A program made the position numbers and the translations under genes. A DNA stretch of 64,000 nt from CAWJJM01 sp963843275 (lineage in GTDB: Bacteria > Acidobacteriota > Thermoanaerobaculia > Multivoradales > JBCCEF01): the NCBI GenBank assembly GCA_963843275.1, contig CAWJJM010000004.1:310001-374000 (forward strand), in the 5' to 3' direction. Below, piece by piece: positions 25,773-33,957 of the stretch. Position 1 is the first letter of the stretch. Every line of letters starts with the position of its first letter. The notes beneath the pieces are model-generated. The model saw nothing but the letters and a program-made list of their open reading frames with translations. It did no database searches and had not been told where the DNA came from.

Positions 25773-26227
25773 TGAAAGTCGCCGACCTGATGACCCGTCA
25801 GGTGCGGACCGTGGGTCCCGACGACCCGTTCGACGAGGTCTTCCTCATCTGCGTGTTCGAGAAGATCCGCCACGTCCCGGTGGTCGAGCGGGGGCGGGTG
25901 GTGGGGATCGTCTCGGACCGGGACCTCGCCAAGGTGCTCGGGCCGGTCCCCAAGCGGCGGTCGTCGGTGGTCAAGGACGGCAAGGTGGTCCTGGTGCTGC
26001 CGGCGCGGCGCGTGCGCCACATCATGAGCCGCGGCGTGGTCACCATCGGCGAGGACGAGCGCGCCGCCGAGGCCGCCCAGCGCATGGTGGAGCACAAGAT
26101 CGGCGGCCTGCCGGTGGTCGACGCCGGCGACCGCCTGGTGGGCATCATCACCGCCACCGACATCCTGCGCGCCTTCGTCCGCCTGTCGGCGCAGCCCGTC
26201 CCGGGCACCTCCACCGCCGCGACCTGA
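25772..26227 (+). CDS. Two-CBS-domain protein
   Basis: A 151-residue protein made of a CBS pair: MKVADLMTRQVRTVGPDDPF...HVPVVERGRVVGIVSDRDL and VRHIMSRGVVTIGEDERAAEAA...GGLPVVDAGDRLVGIITATDIL. CBS pairs bind adenine nucleotides and usually regulate partner proteins, but here the pair stands alone. It is coupled to ogt by a one-base overlap (TGATG), an unusual partnership that may be only positional. A bidirectional palindrome follows 13 nt after the stop. Confidence 0.9.
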   Translation: MKVADLMTRQVRTVGPDDPFDEVFLICVFEKIRHVPVVERGRVVGIVSDRDLAKVLGPVPKRRSSVVKDGKVVLVLPARRVRHIMSRGVVTIGEDERAAEAAQRMVEHKIGGLPVVDAGDRLVGIITATDILRAFVRLSAQPVPGTSTAAT

Positions 26228-26240
26228 TGCCGCAGAACGA

Positions 26241-26276
26241 CCGAGGCCCCGGCCGGACGTCCGGCCGGGGCCTCGG
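26241..26276. terminator. Perfect 36-bp palindrome between convergent genes
   Basis: A perfect palindrome of 18-nt arms lies between the CBS gene stop (26227) and the lon stop (26300). Its position between convergent genes and its stability suit a bidirectional terminator. It lacks T tracts. Confidence 0.65.
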
Positions 26277-26299
26277 ATCGCCGGGGGGCGCCGCCCCCG

Positions 26300-28867
26300 T
26301 CAGTGCGACATCTCGCTCACTTGCCGGTCGTCCTCCGCGTCGGCGAAGGAGAGCCGGCCCTCGCGAAAGCTGGCGCCCCGCAGGGTGAGGGCGAGCGCCT
26401 CGCCGAGCTCCTCGACCGGGTGCACCTCGAGCGTCCGGCGCACGTCCTCCGGCAGGTCCTCGAGGTCGGCCTCGTTCTGCTTCGGCAGCAGGATGATGTT
26501 GATCCCGGCGCGCACCGCGCCGAGCACCTTCTCTTTGACGCCGCCGATCGGCAGCACGCGGCCGGAGAGCGTGATCTCGCCGGTCATCGCCACGTCGTGG
26601 CGCGCCGGCCGGCCGGAGAGGGCCGAGACCAGCGCGGTGGCCATGGCGACGCCGGCCGACGGACCCTCCTTGGGCACCGCCCCGGCGGGCACGTGGACGT
26701 GGAGGTCGCGCTTGAAGGCCTCCTCGTCGATCCCCAGCTCGCCGGCGTGGGAGCGGGCGTAGGTCCAGGCGGCGCGCGCCGACTCCTTCATCACGTCGCC
26801 GAGCTGCCCGGTGAGGACCAGCTCGCCCTTGCCGGTCATCGTCGACGCCTCGACGAACATGATGTCCCCGCCGACCGGCGTGTAGTAGACCGCGGTGGCC
26901 ACGCCCACCTGGTCCTCGGTGGCGGCGTGCTCGGGGTGGACGCGCGGGCGCCCCAACAGCCCGGCCACGTCGTCGCGGTCGATCCCCACGCGCTCGGCCT
27001 CGCCGGCCGCGATCTTGCGCGCCACCTTGCGCGCCAGCTTGCCGAGCTCGCGCTCGAGCTGACGCACCCCCGCCTCGCGGGTGTAGCGCGAGATCACCTC
27101 GGCGACCGCGGCGTCGGCCACCTCGAGCCGCCCCTCGCCCAGGGCGTTCTCGCGCAGCTGCCGCGGCAGCAGGTACTGCTTGGCGATCGCCAGCTTCTCC
27201 GCCTCGGTGTAGCCGGAGAACTCGACCACCTCCATGCGGTCGAGCAGCGGGCCGGGGATGTTCTGGATGAAGTTCGCCGTGGCGATGAACAGCACCTCCG
27301 ACAGGTCGAACGGCATCCCCAGGTAGTGGTCGGTGAAGCTGTCGTTCTGCGCCGGGTCGAGCACCTCCAGCAGGGCCGACGCCGGGTCGCCCTGGAAGGA
27401 CACCCCCAGCTTGTCGATCTCGTCGAGCAGGAAGACGGGGTTCTTCTTGCCGGCCTGCTTCATCCCCTGGATGATGCGGCCCGGCATGGCGCCGACGTAG
27501 GTGCGCCGGTGGCCGCGGATGTCCGCCTCGTCGCGCGCCCCGCCGAGCGAGATGCGGACGTACTCGCGCCCCATGGCGCGGGCGATCGACTTGGCGACCG
27601 AGGTCTTGCCGACGCCCGGCGGGCCGACGAAGAGCAGGATCGGGCCCTTGGCCACGCGGTCGTCCGCGTTGCCGCGCAGGTCGTCGTCGCCGCCCTCGCC
27701 CGCCGCGGCCGCGGCCTCCGACCCGCCGTCCTCCCCGCCGTCCTCCGTGGCGCCCTCCTCGGCGCCCTCCTCGGCGCCCTCCTCCCCCGCCGCCTCCGGC
27801 CGGGCGGCCGCGGCCGCTTCGCGGCGCTGGCGCATCTCCGCGTCGCGCAGCTGGCGCACGGCCAGGAACTCGAGCACGCGGTCCTTGACGTCCTCGAGGC
27901 CGTAGTGGTCGACGTCGAGGATGTGCTGCGCCTCGCCGATGTCGAGGTGCTCGCGCGAGCGCTCGTTCCACGGCAGCTCGGCGACCGTCTCGAGGAAGTT
28001 GCGGATCACCTGCGACTCCATCGACTCGCGGCCGATCCGCGCCAGGCGGGAGAACTCGCGGTCCACCTCCTTGCGCGCCCCCTCGGGAAGCTCCAGGGCG
28101 TCGAGGCGCGTCCGCAGCTCCTCGAGATCCTCGCCCTCCTCGCCCTCGCCGAGCTCGCGCTGGATCGCCTTGAGCTGCTCGCGCAGGTAGATCTCGCGCT
28201 GGCGGTCGCCGAGCTCCTCCTGGACCTGGCTCTTGATGGTCTCCTGGGCGTCGAGGACGCCGATCTGCCGCTGCACCTGGACCAGCACCCGGCGCAGCCG
28301 CTCCTCGACGGCCAGCGTCTCGAGCAGCATCTGCCGGTCGGCGGTCGACATCTCGGTGTAGGCGGCGACCAGGTCGGCGAGCCGCCCCGGGTCGCTGACC
28401 GACTGCAGCACCCGACCGACCACCTCCTCCGGCAGGCCGGAGCGCTTGCCGAGCTCGGCGGCGCGCTCACGGACCTCGCGGTACAGCGCCACGAAGGCCG
28501 GATCCTCGGGGTTGAGCGGCATCATCTCGTCGGTCTGGTGCACCATCGCCTGCAGGGAGCCCTCCTGCTCGGAGATGCGTACGGCGATGCCGCGGTGCTC
28601 GCCGTGCAGGATGAGCTGCACGCCGCCGAGGCCGCGCTGGATCTCGCCGATGCGGGCGACGGTCCCGAAGGTGTAGAGCAGCTCCGGCGTCGCCTCGTCC
28701 TCGTTGCGACGCTGGGCGACCACGAAGATCCGCCGCTCCTCTGTGGCGCTGGCGGCCTCGATCGCCTTCAGCGTCCCGGGCCGGCCGGCACCGATGGGGA
28801 CCGTCACCCCGGGGAAGAGCACGGCGTCCCGCAGGGGGAGGACGGGGAGGGTCTGGTTCTCGGTCAT
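26300..28867 (-). CDS. lon: ATP-dependent protease Lon
   Basis: An 855-residue Lon, somewhat longer than the usual 780-820. It degrades misfolded and regulatory proteins. The N-terminal LON domain (about 5-200) begins LPVLPLRDAVLFPG. The AAA+ module has Walker A GPPGVGKTS, LGGARDEADIRGHRRTYVGAMPGRI and Walker B VFLLDEIDKLG. The protease domain has catalytic S737 in EGPSAG and Lys in GGVKEKVLGA. An unusual acidic low-complexity insert (about 342-400, rich in Glu, Gly and Ala) sits just before Walker A. It is downstream of a zinc-ribbon gene after a 329-nt gap. Confidence 0.96.
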   Translation of the reverse strand: MTENQTLPVLPLRDAVLFPGVTVPIGAGRPGTLKAIEAASATEERRIFVVAQRRNEDEATPELLYTFGTVARIGEIQRGLGGVQLILHGEHRGIAVRISEQEGSLQAMVHQTDEMMPLNPEDPAFVALYREVRERAAELGKRSGLPEEVVGRVLQSVSDPGRLADLVAAYTEMSTADRQMLLETLAVEERLRRVLVQVQRQIGVLDAQETIKSQVQEELGDRQREIYLREQLKAIQRELGEGEEGEDLEELRTRLDALELPEGARKEVDREFSRLARIGRESMESQVIRNFLETVAELPWNERSREHLDIGEAQHILDVDHYGLEDVKDRVLEFLAVRQLRDAEMRQRREAAAAARPEAAGEEGAEEGAEEGATEDGGEDGGSEAAAAAGEGGDDDLRGNADDRVAKGPILLFVGPPGVGKTSVAKSIARAMGREYVRISLGGARDEADIRGHRRTYVGAMPGRIIQGMKQAGKKNPVFLLDEIDKLGVSFQGDPASALLEVLDPAQNDSFTDHYLGMPFDLSEVLFIATANFIQNIPGPLLDRMEVVEFSGYTEAEKLAIAKQYLLPRQLRENALGEGRLEVADAAVAEVISRYTREAGVRQLERELGKLARKVARKIAAGEAERVGIDRDDVAGLLGRPRVHPEHAATEDQVGVATAVYYTPVGGDIMFVEASTMTGKGELVLTGQLGDVMKESARAAWTYARSHAGELGIDEEAFKRDLHVHVPAGAVPKEGPSAGVAMATALVSALSGRPARHDVAMTGEITLSGRVLPIGGVKEKVLGAVRAGINIILLPKQNEADLEDLPEDVRRTLEVHPVEELGEALALTLRGASFREGRLSFADAEDDRQVSEMSH

Positions 28868-29196
28868 GTGGGCTCCTGATCCGGCGTCGGCCGGGCGTGG
28901 TTCGTCATCGTCTTCGCGGTGGCCGCCGAGGGGACCTGCCGGGGGGAAGCGCGTCGATCCGGCGGCCGGCGATCAGGTAACGTTCCGTGAATCTGATACA
29001 TTCCAACTCAACCTCCGGGGCGGCTCGGCGCGGCATGCTCCGGCGGCCCGTCGGCGGCCCCGGCGGAGGCGGACCCGCTGACCCGCCGTTGCATCGTCAA
29101 TGCCGACCCACCCGGGGCCGGTTCAGCCGGGGGAGGTCGCGTCGCGCGCGTTCTGAGGAGGTTCCGACGACCGGCGTCGGGGAACGGCCGGTCGGA
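28868..29196. other. 329-nt intergenic region upstream of lon
   Basis: No gene or known RNA is recognised here. It must hold the lon promoter, but no convincing -35/-10 pair or CIRCE-like operator is visible. A short A+T-richer patch at about 28976-29013 contains the imperfect inverted repeat GAATCTGATACATTC and is the best candidate for a regulatory site. Confidence 0.35.
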
Positions 29197-29934
29197 TCAG
29201 GTGGGGTCTTCGAGGTAGAGGATGCGCTGGCAGCTGTCGCAGGGGATGAGGCGGCCGTTGTTGCGGATCTCGACCACCACCTGGGGCCGCACGCGGTAGT
29301 TGCAGGCACCGCAGTGCCACATGCCGGGGTTGCGGCCGGGCCGTTCGACGCGTCGGATCGGCGCCAGCGCCATGCCGTCGAGGCGGTCGCGGAGGCGATC
29401 GAACTGCGCCAGGACGTTGCGCGGCAGCGCCGTCCGCAACGTCTCGACGCGCGCCTCGAGCTCCGCCACCTGCGTCGCCACCCCGGGCTTCTCCGCCTCC
29501 CACTTGGCGAGCTCGGCGGAGTAGCGCTCGTCGAGCTCGCGGAAGCCCTCGCGGCGCGTGGTCACCTCCGTGCCCAGCGTCTCGGCACGTTCGATCGCCG
29601 CCAACCCGCGTTCCTCGCCCTCGCTGATCTGGCGCTTGACGGTGTCGATCTCCTGCAGCAGGGCGCCGTACTCGCGCTGCGTCGAGACGCTGTTGATCTG
29701 CTGCTGGTAGCGCTTCAGCTTCTCCCGCGCCTCCCCGACCTCGGCCTCCGACTCGCGGCGCTCGCGCCCGGCCGCGGCGATCGCCTCCTCGAGGCTCTCG
29801 ATCTCGCCGCGCACGGCGCTGTGCTCCTCGTGCAGCTCGCGCATCCAGTCGGGGATGCCGGCGAGTCGCTCGCGGGCGCGCTGCAGGTCGGTGAGGGTGT
29901 GCTGCAGGGTGACGACGGATTCGAGATGTGGCAT
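29197..29934 (-). CDS. Coiled-coil protein with C4 zinc ribbon (zf-RING_7/DUF164 type)
   Basis: A 245-residue protein. Residues 1-180 form a long charged helical hairpin or coiled coil (heptads such as LEEAIAAAGRERRESEAEVGEAREKLK). The C-terminal 60 residues hold a four-Cys zinc ribbon, WHCGACNYRVRP...LIPCDSCQRILY. Members of this family are scaffold or nucleic-acid-associated proteins without a settled role. Its start lies 26 nt downstream of a tRNA gene on the same strand, so it could be expressed from the tRNA promoter by read-through. Confidence 0.83.
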   Translation of the reverse strand: MPHLESVVTLQHTLTDLQRARERLAGIPDWMRELHEEHSAVRGEIESLEEAIAAAGRERRESEAEVGEAREKLKRYQQQINSVSTQREYGALLQEIDTVKRQISEGEERGLAAIERAETLGTEVTTRREGFRELDERYSAELAKWEAEKPGVATQVAELEARVETLRTALPRNVLAQFDRLRDRLDGMALAPIRRVERPGRNPGMWHCGACNYRVRPQVVVEIRNNGRLIPCDSCQRILYLEDPT

Positions 29935-29959
29935 CGATCGTTTTCTCCAGCCGCTGCCG

Positions 29960-30032
29960 TGGGTCCACCTGGATTCGAACCAGGGACCTGCCGGTTATGA
30001 GCCGGACGCTCTAACCGCTGAGCTATGGACCC
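29960..30032 (-). tRNA. tRNA with CAT anticodon (Met or Ile2)
   Basis: A 73-nt cloverleaf on the minus strand: acceptor GGGTCCA/TGGACCC, a D arm with TAGCTCAGCGGTTAGAGC, a CCGG-CTCATAA-CCGG anticodon arm and a GGTTCGAATCC T loop. The anticodon CAT fits elongator Met or lysidine-modified Ile2; sequence alone does not decide. CCA is not encoded. A -10-like TATACT on the minus strand at 30066-30061 could start it. Confidence 0.93.
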
Positions 30033-30066
30033 GCAGATGCCCCCGGCAGGGGGAACGCACAGTATA

Positions 30067-31530
30067 TCAACCGTCCGCCGCCGCGTGCCGCGCCGCGGCG
30101 CGCTCGCGGCGGTCGGCTCCGGGGGGACGCTCGCAGGGCTCGAAGGCGCGCCAGCGGCGCTCCAGGGCGCCCGCCATCGCCGCAGCCGGCGAACCCCCGG
30201 GCAGCGCCGCGCGCGGCGTCGGCGGGCGGATGCGCCGGGTGCCCCCGTCGGCGGTCCACGCCACCAGCTCCACCACCGCGCCGTCGCCGCTCAGCGGGGG
30301 GGTGGCCGCGAAGGCCGCGGAGAGGCGCTCGAAAACGGCCGCCGTCGCCGGCGGCAGCGGCGCACCGGCCGCGGCGTAGGCGGCACGGCGGGCGGCGAAG
30401 TAGCCCGGCTCCGGGGGCGCGAACGGAGCCCGCCACAGCAGTTGACGGTCCCCCGCGACCCAGGAGAAGCGGTTGTCGCCGTTGGTCAGGTAGAGCTCCG
30501 ACAGCACTCCGGGCGCCGCCCGGCCGAGCAGGCTCGGCGCCGCCGCCGGCGGCACCTCGGCCCCGACCGCCTCGACCAGGGTGGCCCACACCCGAGCCGC
30601 CGCGGGGGGCTCGCCGCTGCCGCCGGCACAGGTGGCGCCGGCGCGGCGCAGCGCGGCGGAGAGCTTGACCACCAGGGGCACCTCGATCATGCCGCGCTCG
30701 AGGCCGCGGGCGACGCCGCCGGCGTCCAGCCCTCCCACCGCCTCGCCCTGGGTGGCGACGACGACCAACAGCGTGTCGTCCCAGGAGCCGCTGCTGCGCA
30801 GCGCGTCGAGCAGCACGCCGAGCCGGTCGTCGGTGCGGGCCACGGCGAGCCGGTAGAGGCTGGCGAGCTCCCGGCGGCGGGCCGCCGGCAGCGCCGCGGC
30901 GGGATCCTGCAACCGCTCGACGGCGATGGACGGCAGCCGCCGCTCGAGCGTGCCCGGCCGCGGGACCGGCGGCGGCAACCGGTCGACCAGCGCGGCGCGG
31001 CGGCGCCACGGGGGAGCGGGGTCGGCGAGGTGCACCCACACGAGCTGGCGGCCGGAGAGGCTGGCCAGGTGGCCCGCCGCACGCCGCGCCGCCCGCAGCG
31101 GGCGGAAGTCGGAGAAGCCCTGCGCCCAACCGGCGTCGCCCCGGGGCCACGGGCCCTCCACGTAGGCGGTGCCGCGGTAGCCGCGCTCGGCGAAGGCCTC
31201 GGCGAGGGTGCGCAGCTCCGGCGCGAGGGTCGGCTCGCCCGCCCGGAAGGTGCCGTGCTGCCACGGGGAGAGGCCGGTCAGGTAGGTGGCCAGGGAGAGC
31301 AGCCCCAGGCCCGAGGGCGCCACCGCCCGCGCCGCGCAGTCCGCCTCCCGCACCAGCGCGTCGAGGTGGGGGGTGAGGTCCCCGGCCGGGTGCGCCGCCA
31401 GCGCCTCGACGGCGTCGGCGCGCAGCGCCCCCAGCGTGATCAGCACCACCGGCCCGCGCTGCGGCCGCGCCGTGTCGCCCGGGGCGGAGCAGGCGGCGGC
31501 GAGCAGCGCCGGCAGCAGCGCAGCGGCCAC
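30067..31530 (-). CDS. Degenerate sulfatase/alkaline-phosphatase superfamily lipoprotein
   Basis: About 487 residues from the likely GTG at 31530. The N-terminus has a lipobox (LAAAC14) but a weak basic region, so the start is uncertain. The fold is that of sulfatases: VVLITLGALRADAV, LATYLTGLSPWQHG, RGYRGTAYV and TLLVVVATQGEAVGG. However, the metal Asp of the usual DTLRAD is Gly34, the nucleophile segment reads AVAPSG without Cys, Ser or Thr at the right place, and the DHGE motif has become TQGE. It is therefore probably a catalytically dead pseudo-sulfatase that binds rather than cuts. It lies 47 nt downstream of a lytic transglycosylase gene. Confidence 0.72.
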   Translation of the reverse strand: MAAALLPALLAAACSAPGDTARPQRGPVVLITLGALRADAVEALAAHPAGDLTPHLDALVREADCAARAVAPSGLGLLSLATYLTGLSPWQHGTFRAGEPTLAPELRTLAEAFAERGYRGTAYVEGPWPRGDAGWAQGFSDFRPLRAARRAAGHLASLSGRQLVWVHLADPAPPWRRRAALVDRLPPPVPRPGTLERRLPSIAVERLQDPAAALPAARRRELASLYRLAVARTDDRLGVLLDALRSSGSWDDTLLVVVATQGEAVGGLDAGGVARGLERGMIEVPLVVKLSAALRRAGATCAGGSGEPPAAARVWATLVEAVGAEVPPAAAPSLLGRAAPGVLSELYLTNGDNRFSWVAGDRQLLWRAPFAPPEPGYFAARRAAYAAAGAPLPPATAAVFERLSAAFAATPPLSGDGAVVELVAWTADGGTRRIRPPTPRAALPGGSPAAAMAGALERRWRAFEPCERPPGADRRERAAARHAAADG

Positions 31531-31577
31531 CCCGCGGAGAGGGCCGCGGCCCCGCCCTGTCGGGGCCCTCCGGCGGC

Positions 31578-33926
31578 TCAGGACGGCTCCGGCCCGGTGG
31601 CCTGCGGGTAGAGCTGACGGTAGCTGTCGGCCAGCACCAGGATGCGCTTGACGTAGATGCGGGACTCCTCGACCGGGAGCCCCTCGAGGAAGCTGTCGAG
31701 CGCCGTCGCCGGCGCCGCCTCGCGCCACAGGCGCCGGATGCGGTACGGCCCGCCGTTGTAGCCCGCCAGCGCCAGCTCCAGGTTGCCGTCGAACATCCCC
31801 AGCACGTGGGCGAAGTAGTGGGTGCCGACCGCCAGGTTGAACTCCGGCTCGCTGAGCCGGGCGGTCGAGTAGGGCAGCCCCATCTTGCGGGCGGTCTCGC
31901 GCGCCGTCGCCGGCATCAGCTGCAGCAGGCCGCGGGCGCCGGCGCGGCTCGTCGCGCCGACGTCGAAGCCGCTCTCCTGGCGCACCATCCCCAGCACCAC
32001 CTCGGGCGCCAGGCCGCGCCGCTCCGCCTGCCGGCGGATCACCTCGTCGTAGAGCAGCGGGTAGTAGAGGCGCAGCGCCGTCGCCGGCACCGCCGCCTGG
32101 AAAGGGCCGCCGAGCGCCGGGAAGGCGTCGCGGATCTTGCCGATCGACGCCCGCGGCCGCCCGAGGCGCGAGAGGATCAGGGCCTCGAGCGCGTCGCCGG
32201 CCCGCCGGCGCGCGGCGCCCGTCGGCGCGGGGGAGGAGCGGCGGACGGCGAGGAGCTCGGTCTCGGCGAGGTCGTCGAGCCCCAGGTCGGTGAGCAGCCG
32301 GGCCCGCGCGAAGGCGGGATGCACGGGCCACGGGATGCCGCGGTCGTCGGCCAGCGAGGCGCCGGTGGCCGCCGTCGTCCCCTGCAGGCGCGCCGCGGCG
32401 TTGCGCAGGTAGAAGTCGGCGGTCTCCGCCGCCAGCAGGCTGCGGTAGATCTCCCGCGCCCGCCCCGGCTCGCCGAGCTGCTCGTAGGCGCGCCCGGTCC
32501 AGTACCGGCCGCCGCGGGCGTAGGCGGAGTCCGGGTAGAGCGCCTCCAGCTCGGCCCAGTAGCCGATCGCGCCGGACGGGTTGCGGGACGACAGCTCCTG
32601 CCAGCCTGCCTCCCAGAGCTTGCGCGCCCCGGTGGTGTCGGTGGGGTCGATCTCCCGCAGGCGCCGCAGGGTGCCCAGCGCCTCGTCGAAGGAGCCCTCG
32701 TCCCAGCGGTCGGCGAACAGCTCCTGCAGCGCCCGGGCGGCCAGCTCGCGATCGGCCCGCTGCGCGCCCACCTGCTCGAGATAGTGGCGCCCCGCGGACC
32801 GCAGGCGATCGCGCTCCTCGGCGGCCAGCGGCGGACGGCCGCGCCGCACCCGCGCGGCCTCGCTGGCGGCGCGCGCCCGCTGCCAGTCGACGCGGGCGGC
32901 GGCGGCCGGATCGGAGGTGTCGAGGTCGCGCAGCCGCCACAGCGCCTCGAGGCCGCGGCCGGCGGCGGTGAGGGCGCGCGCGGAGAGCACGTTCCAGTCG
33001 AAGTCGCGCGCCGCCGGGGCCACCGCGTCGAGAGCGGCCAGGGCGGGCTCCGGCCGGTCGAGCGCCAGCAGGGCGAGGGCGCGGGAGACCAGCTCGTCGG
33101 GGGCGAGCAGGGCCGCCCAGTCCGGCGCGGCGGCGACGGCCCGCGGCGGCGCCAGGGCGGCCGTCACCCCGAGCTCCTCCGCCCGGTCGGGCTGATGGCT
33201 CAGCAGACTGCGGCCGGCCGCCGCCCGCGCCGCCGCGTCGCCCGCCGCTCCGGCCAGCCGCCAGGCGAGCTCGTCGAGGCGCTGCCGCTCCTCGCCGCCG
33301 ACCCCCTCGGCGCGCACCTGCGCGGCGAGCTCGAGGGCGCCGCGGACGTCGCCGTCCTCGGCCGCCAGCTCCGCCGCCTCGACCAGGCCCTGGGGGCGCA
33401 GCGGCGAGCTCGGGTGGTCGCGGAGGAGCTCTTCGAGGGAGCGGCGAGCGGTGGCCCGGTCGCCGGCCGCCGCGGCGGCGTCGGCGAGGACGAGGAGGCG
33501 CCAGTCCTCCAGCTCCGGGACTCCGGCACGCCCGGCGGCCAGCAGGCGGTCCTCGGCGCGGGCGACGTCCTCGCAGGCGTGGGCGTAGAGCCCGTCGGCC
33601 AGGGTCCGGAAGGCCACCCCGTCCGGCGATTCGGGGAGGACGGCCGCGGCGAGCAGACGCTCGGCGGCCGCGCAGTCGTGCCGGCGCAGGGCGGCGGCGG
33701 ACCCGGCGAGGTGGAGGACCCAGCGGCCGGGCTCGAAGGCGACCGCGCCGGCCGCCGGCGTGCCGCTCGCGGGGCCGCCCTGGGGCGCCCGCGCCCCCAT
33801 CAGGGGCAGGGCCACACACGCCAGAAGGGTGGTGGCGAGGATGCGGAGCGGTCGGCGGAGCACGGTCCTCCGCTCGTCCGGCGGGCGCACCGGGGACGCG
33901 GCTCCGTCTCGGCTCATCGCTCGCAT
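31578..33926 (-). CDS. Soluble lytic murein transglycosylase (SLT family) with helical repeats
   Basis: A 782-residue exported protein. After an N-terminal hydrophobic signal (about 20-42) comes a long alpha-helical superhelix of TPR-like repeats (about 60-610), as in Slt70. The C-terminal SLT domain (about 620-780) has the catalytic Glu in VRQESGFDVGATSRAGARGLLQLMP and then LALAGYNGGPYRI. It cleaves peptidoglycan between MurNAc and GlcNAc with anhydro ring formation. ATG 33926 and ATG 33917 are both possible starts. The gene lies between the GAF-like acidic protein and the pseudo-sulfatase on the same strand, suggesting an envelope-related operon. Confidence 0.9.
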   Translation of the reverse strand: MRAMSRDGAASPVRPPDERRTVLRRPLRILATTLLACVALPLMGARAPQGGPASGTPAAGAVAFEPGRWVLHLAGSAAALRRHDCAAAERLLAAAVLPESPDGVAFRTLADGLYAHACEDVARAEDRLLAAGRAGVPELEDWRLLVLADAAAAAGDRATARRSLEELLRDHPSSPLRPQGLVEAAELAAEDGDVRGALELAAQVRAEGVGGEERQRLDELAWRLAGAAGDAAARAAAGRSLLSHQPDRAEELGVTAALAPPRAVAAAPDWAALLAPDELVSRALALLALDRPEPALAALDAVAPAARDFDWNVLSARALTAAGRGLEALWRLRDLDTSDPAAAARVDWQRARAASEAARVRRGRPPLAAEERDRLRSAGRHYLEQVGAQRADRELAARALQELFADRWDEGSFDEALGTLRRLREIDPTDTTGARKLWEAGWQELSSRNPSGAIGYWAELEALYPDSAYARGGRYWTGRAYEQLGEPGRAREIYRSLLAAETADFYLRNAAARLQGTTAATGASLADDRGIPWPVHPAFARARLLTDLGLDDLAETELLAVRRSSPAPTGAARRRAGDALEALILSRLGRPRASIGKIRDAFPALGGPFQAAVPATALRLYYPLLYDEVIRRQAERRGLAPEVVLGMVRQESGFDVGATSRAGARGLLQLMPATARETARKMGLPYSTARLSEPEFNLAVGTHYFAHVLGMFDGNLELALAGYNGGPYRIRRLWREAAPATALDSFLEGLPVEESRIYVKRILVLADSYRQLYPQATGPEPS

Positions 33927-33957
33927 CCGTTCCGTCCGCGTCCCTCCGCCGGGCGGC

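Noticed and set aside
28976..29013. CIRCE or other known heat-shock operator upstream of lon
   Set aside because: The only inverted repeat there is short and imperfect and does not match CIRCE or a known heat-shock promoter.
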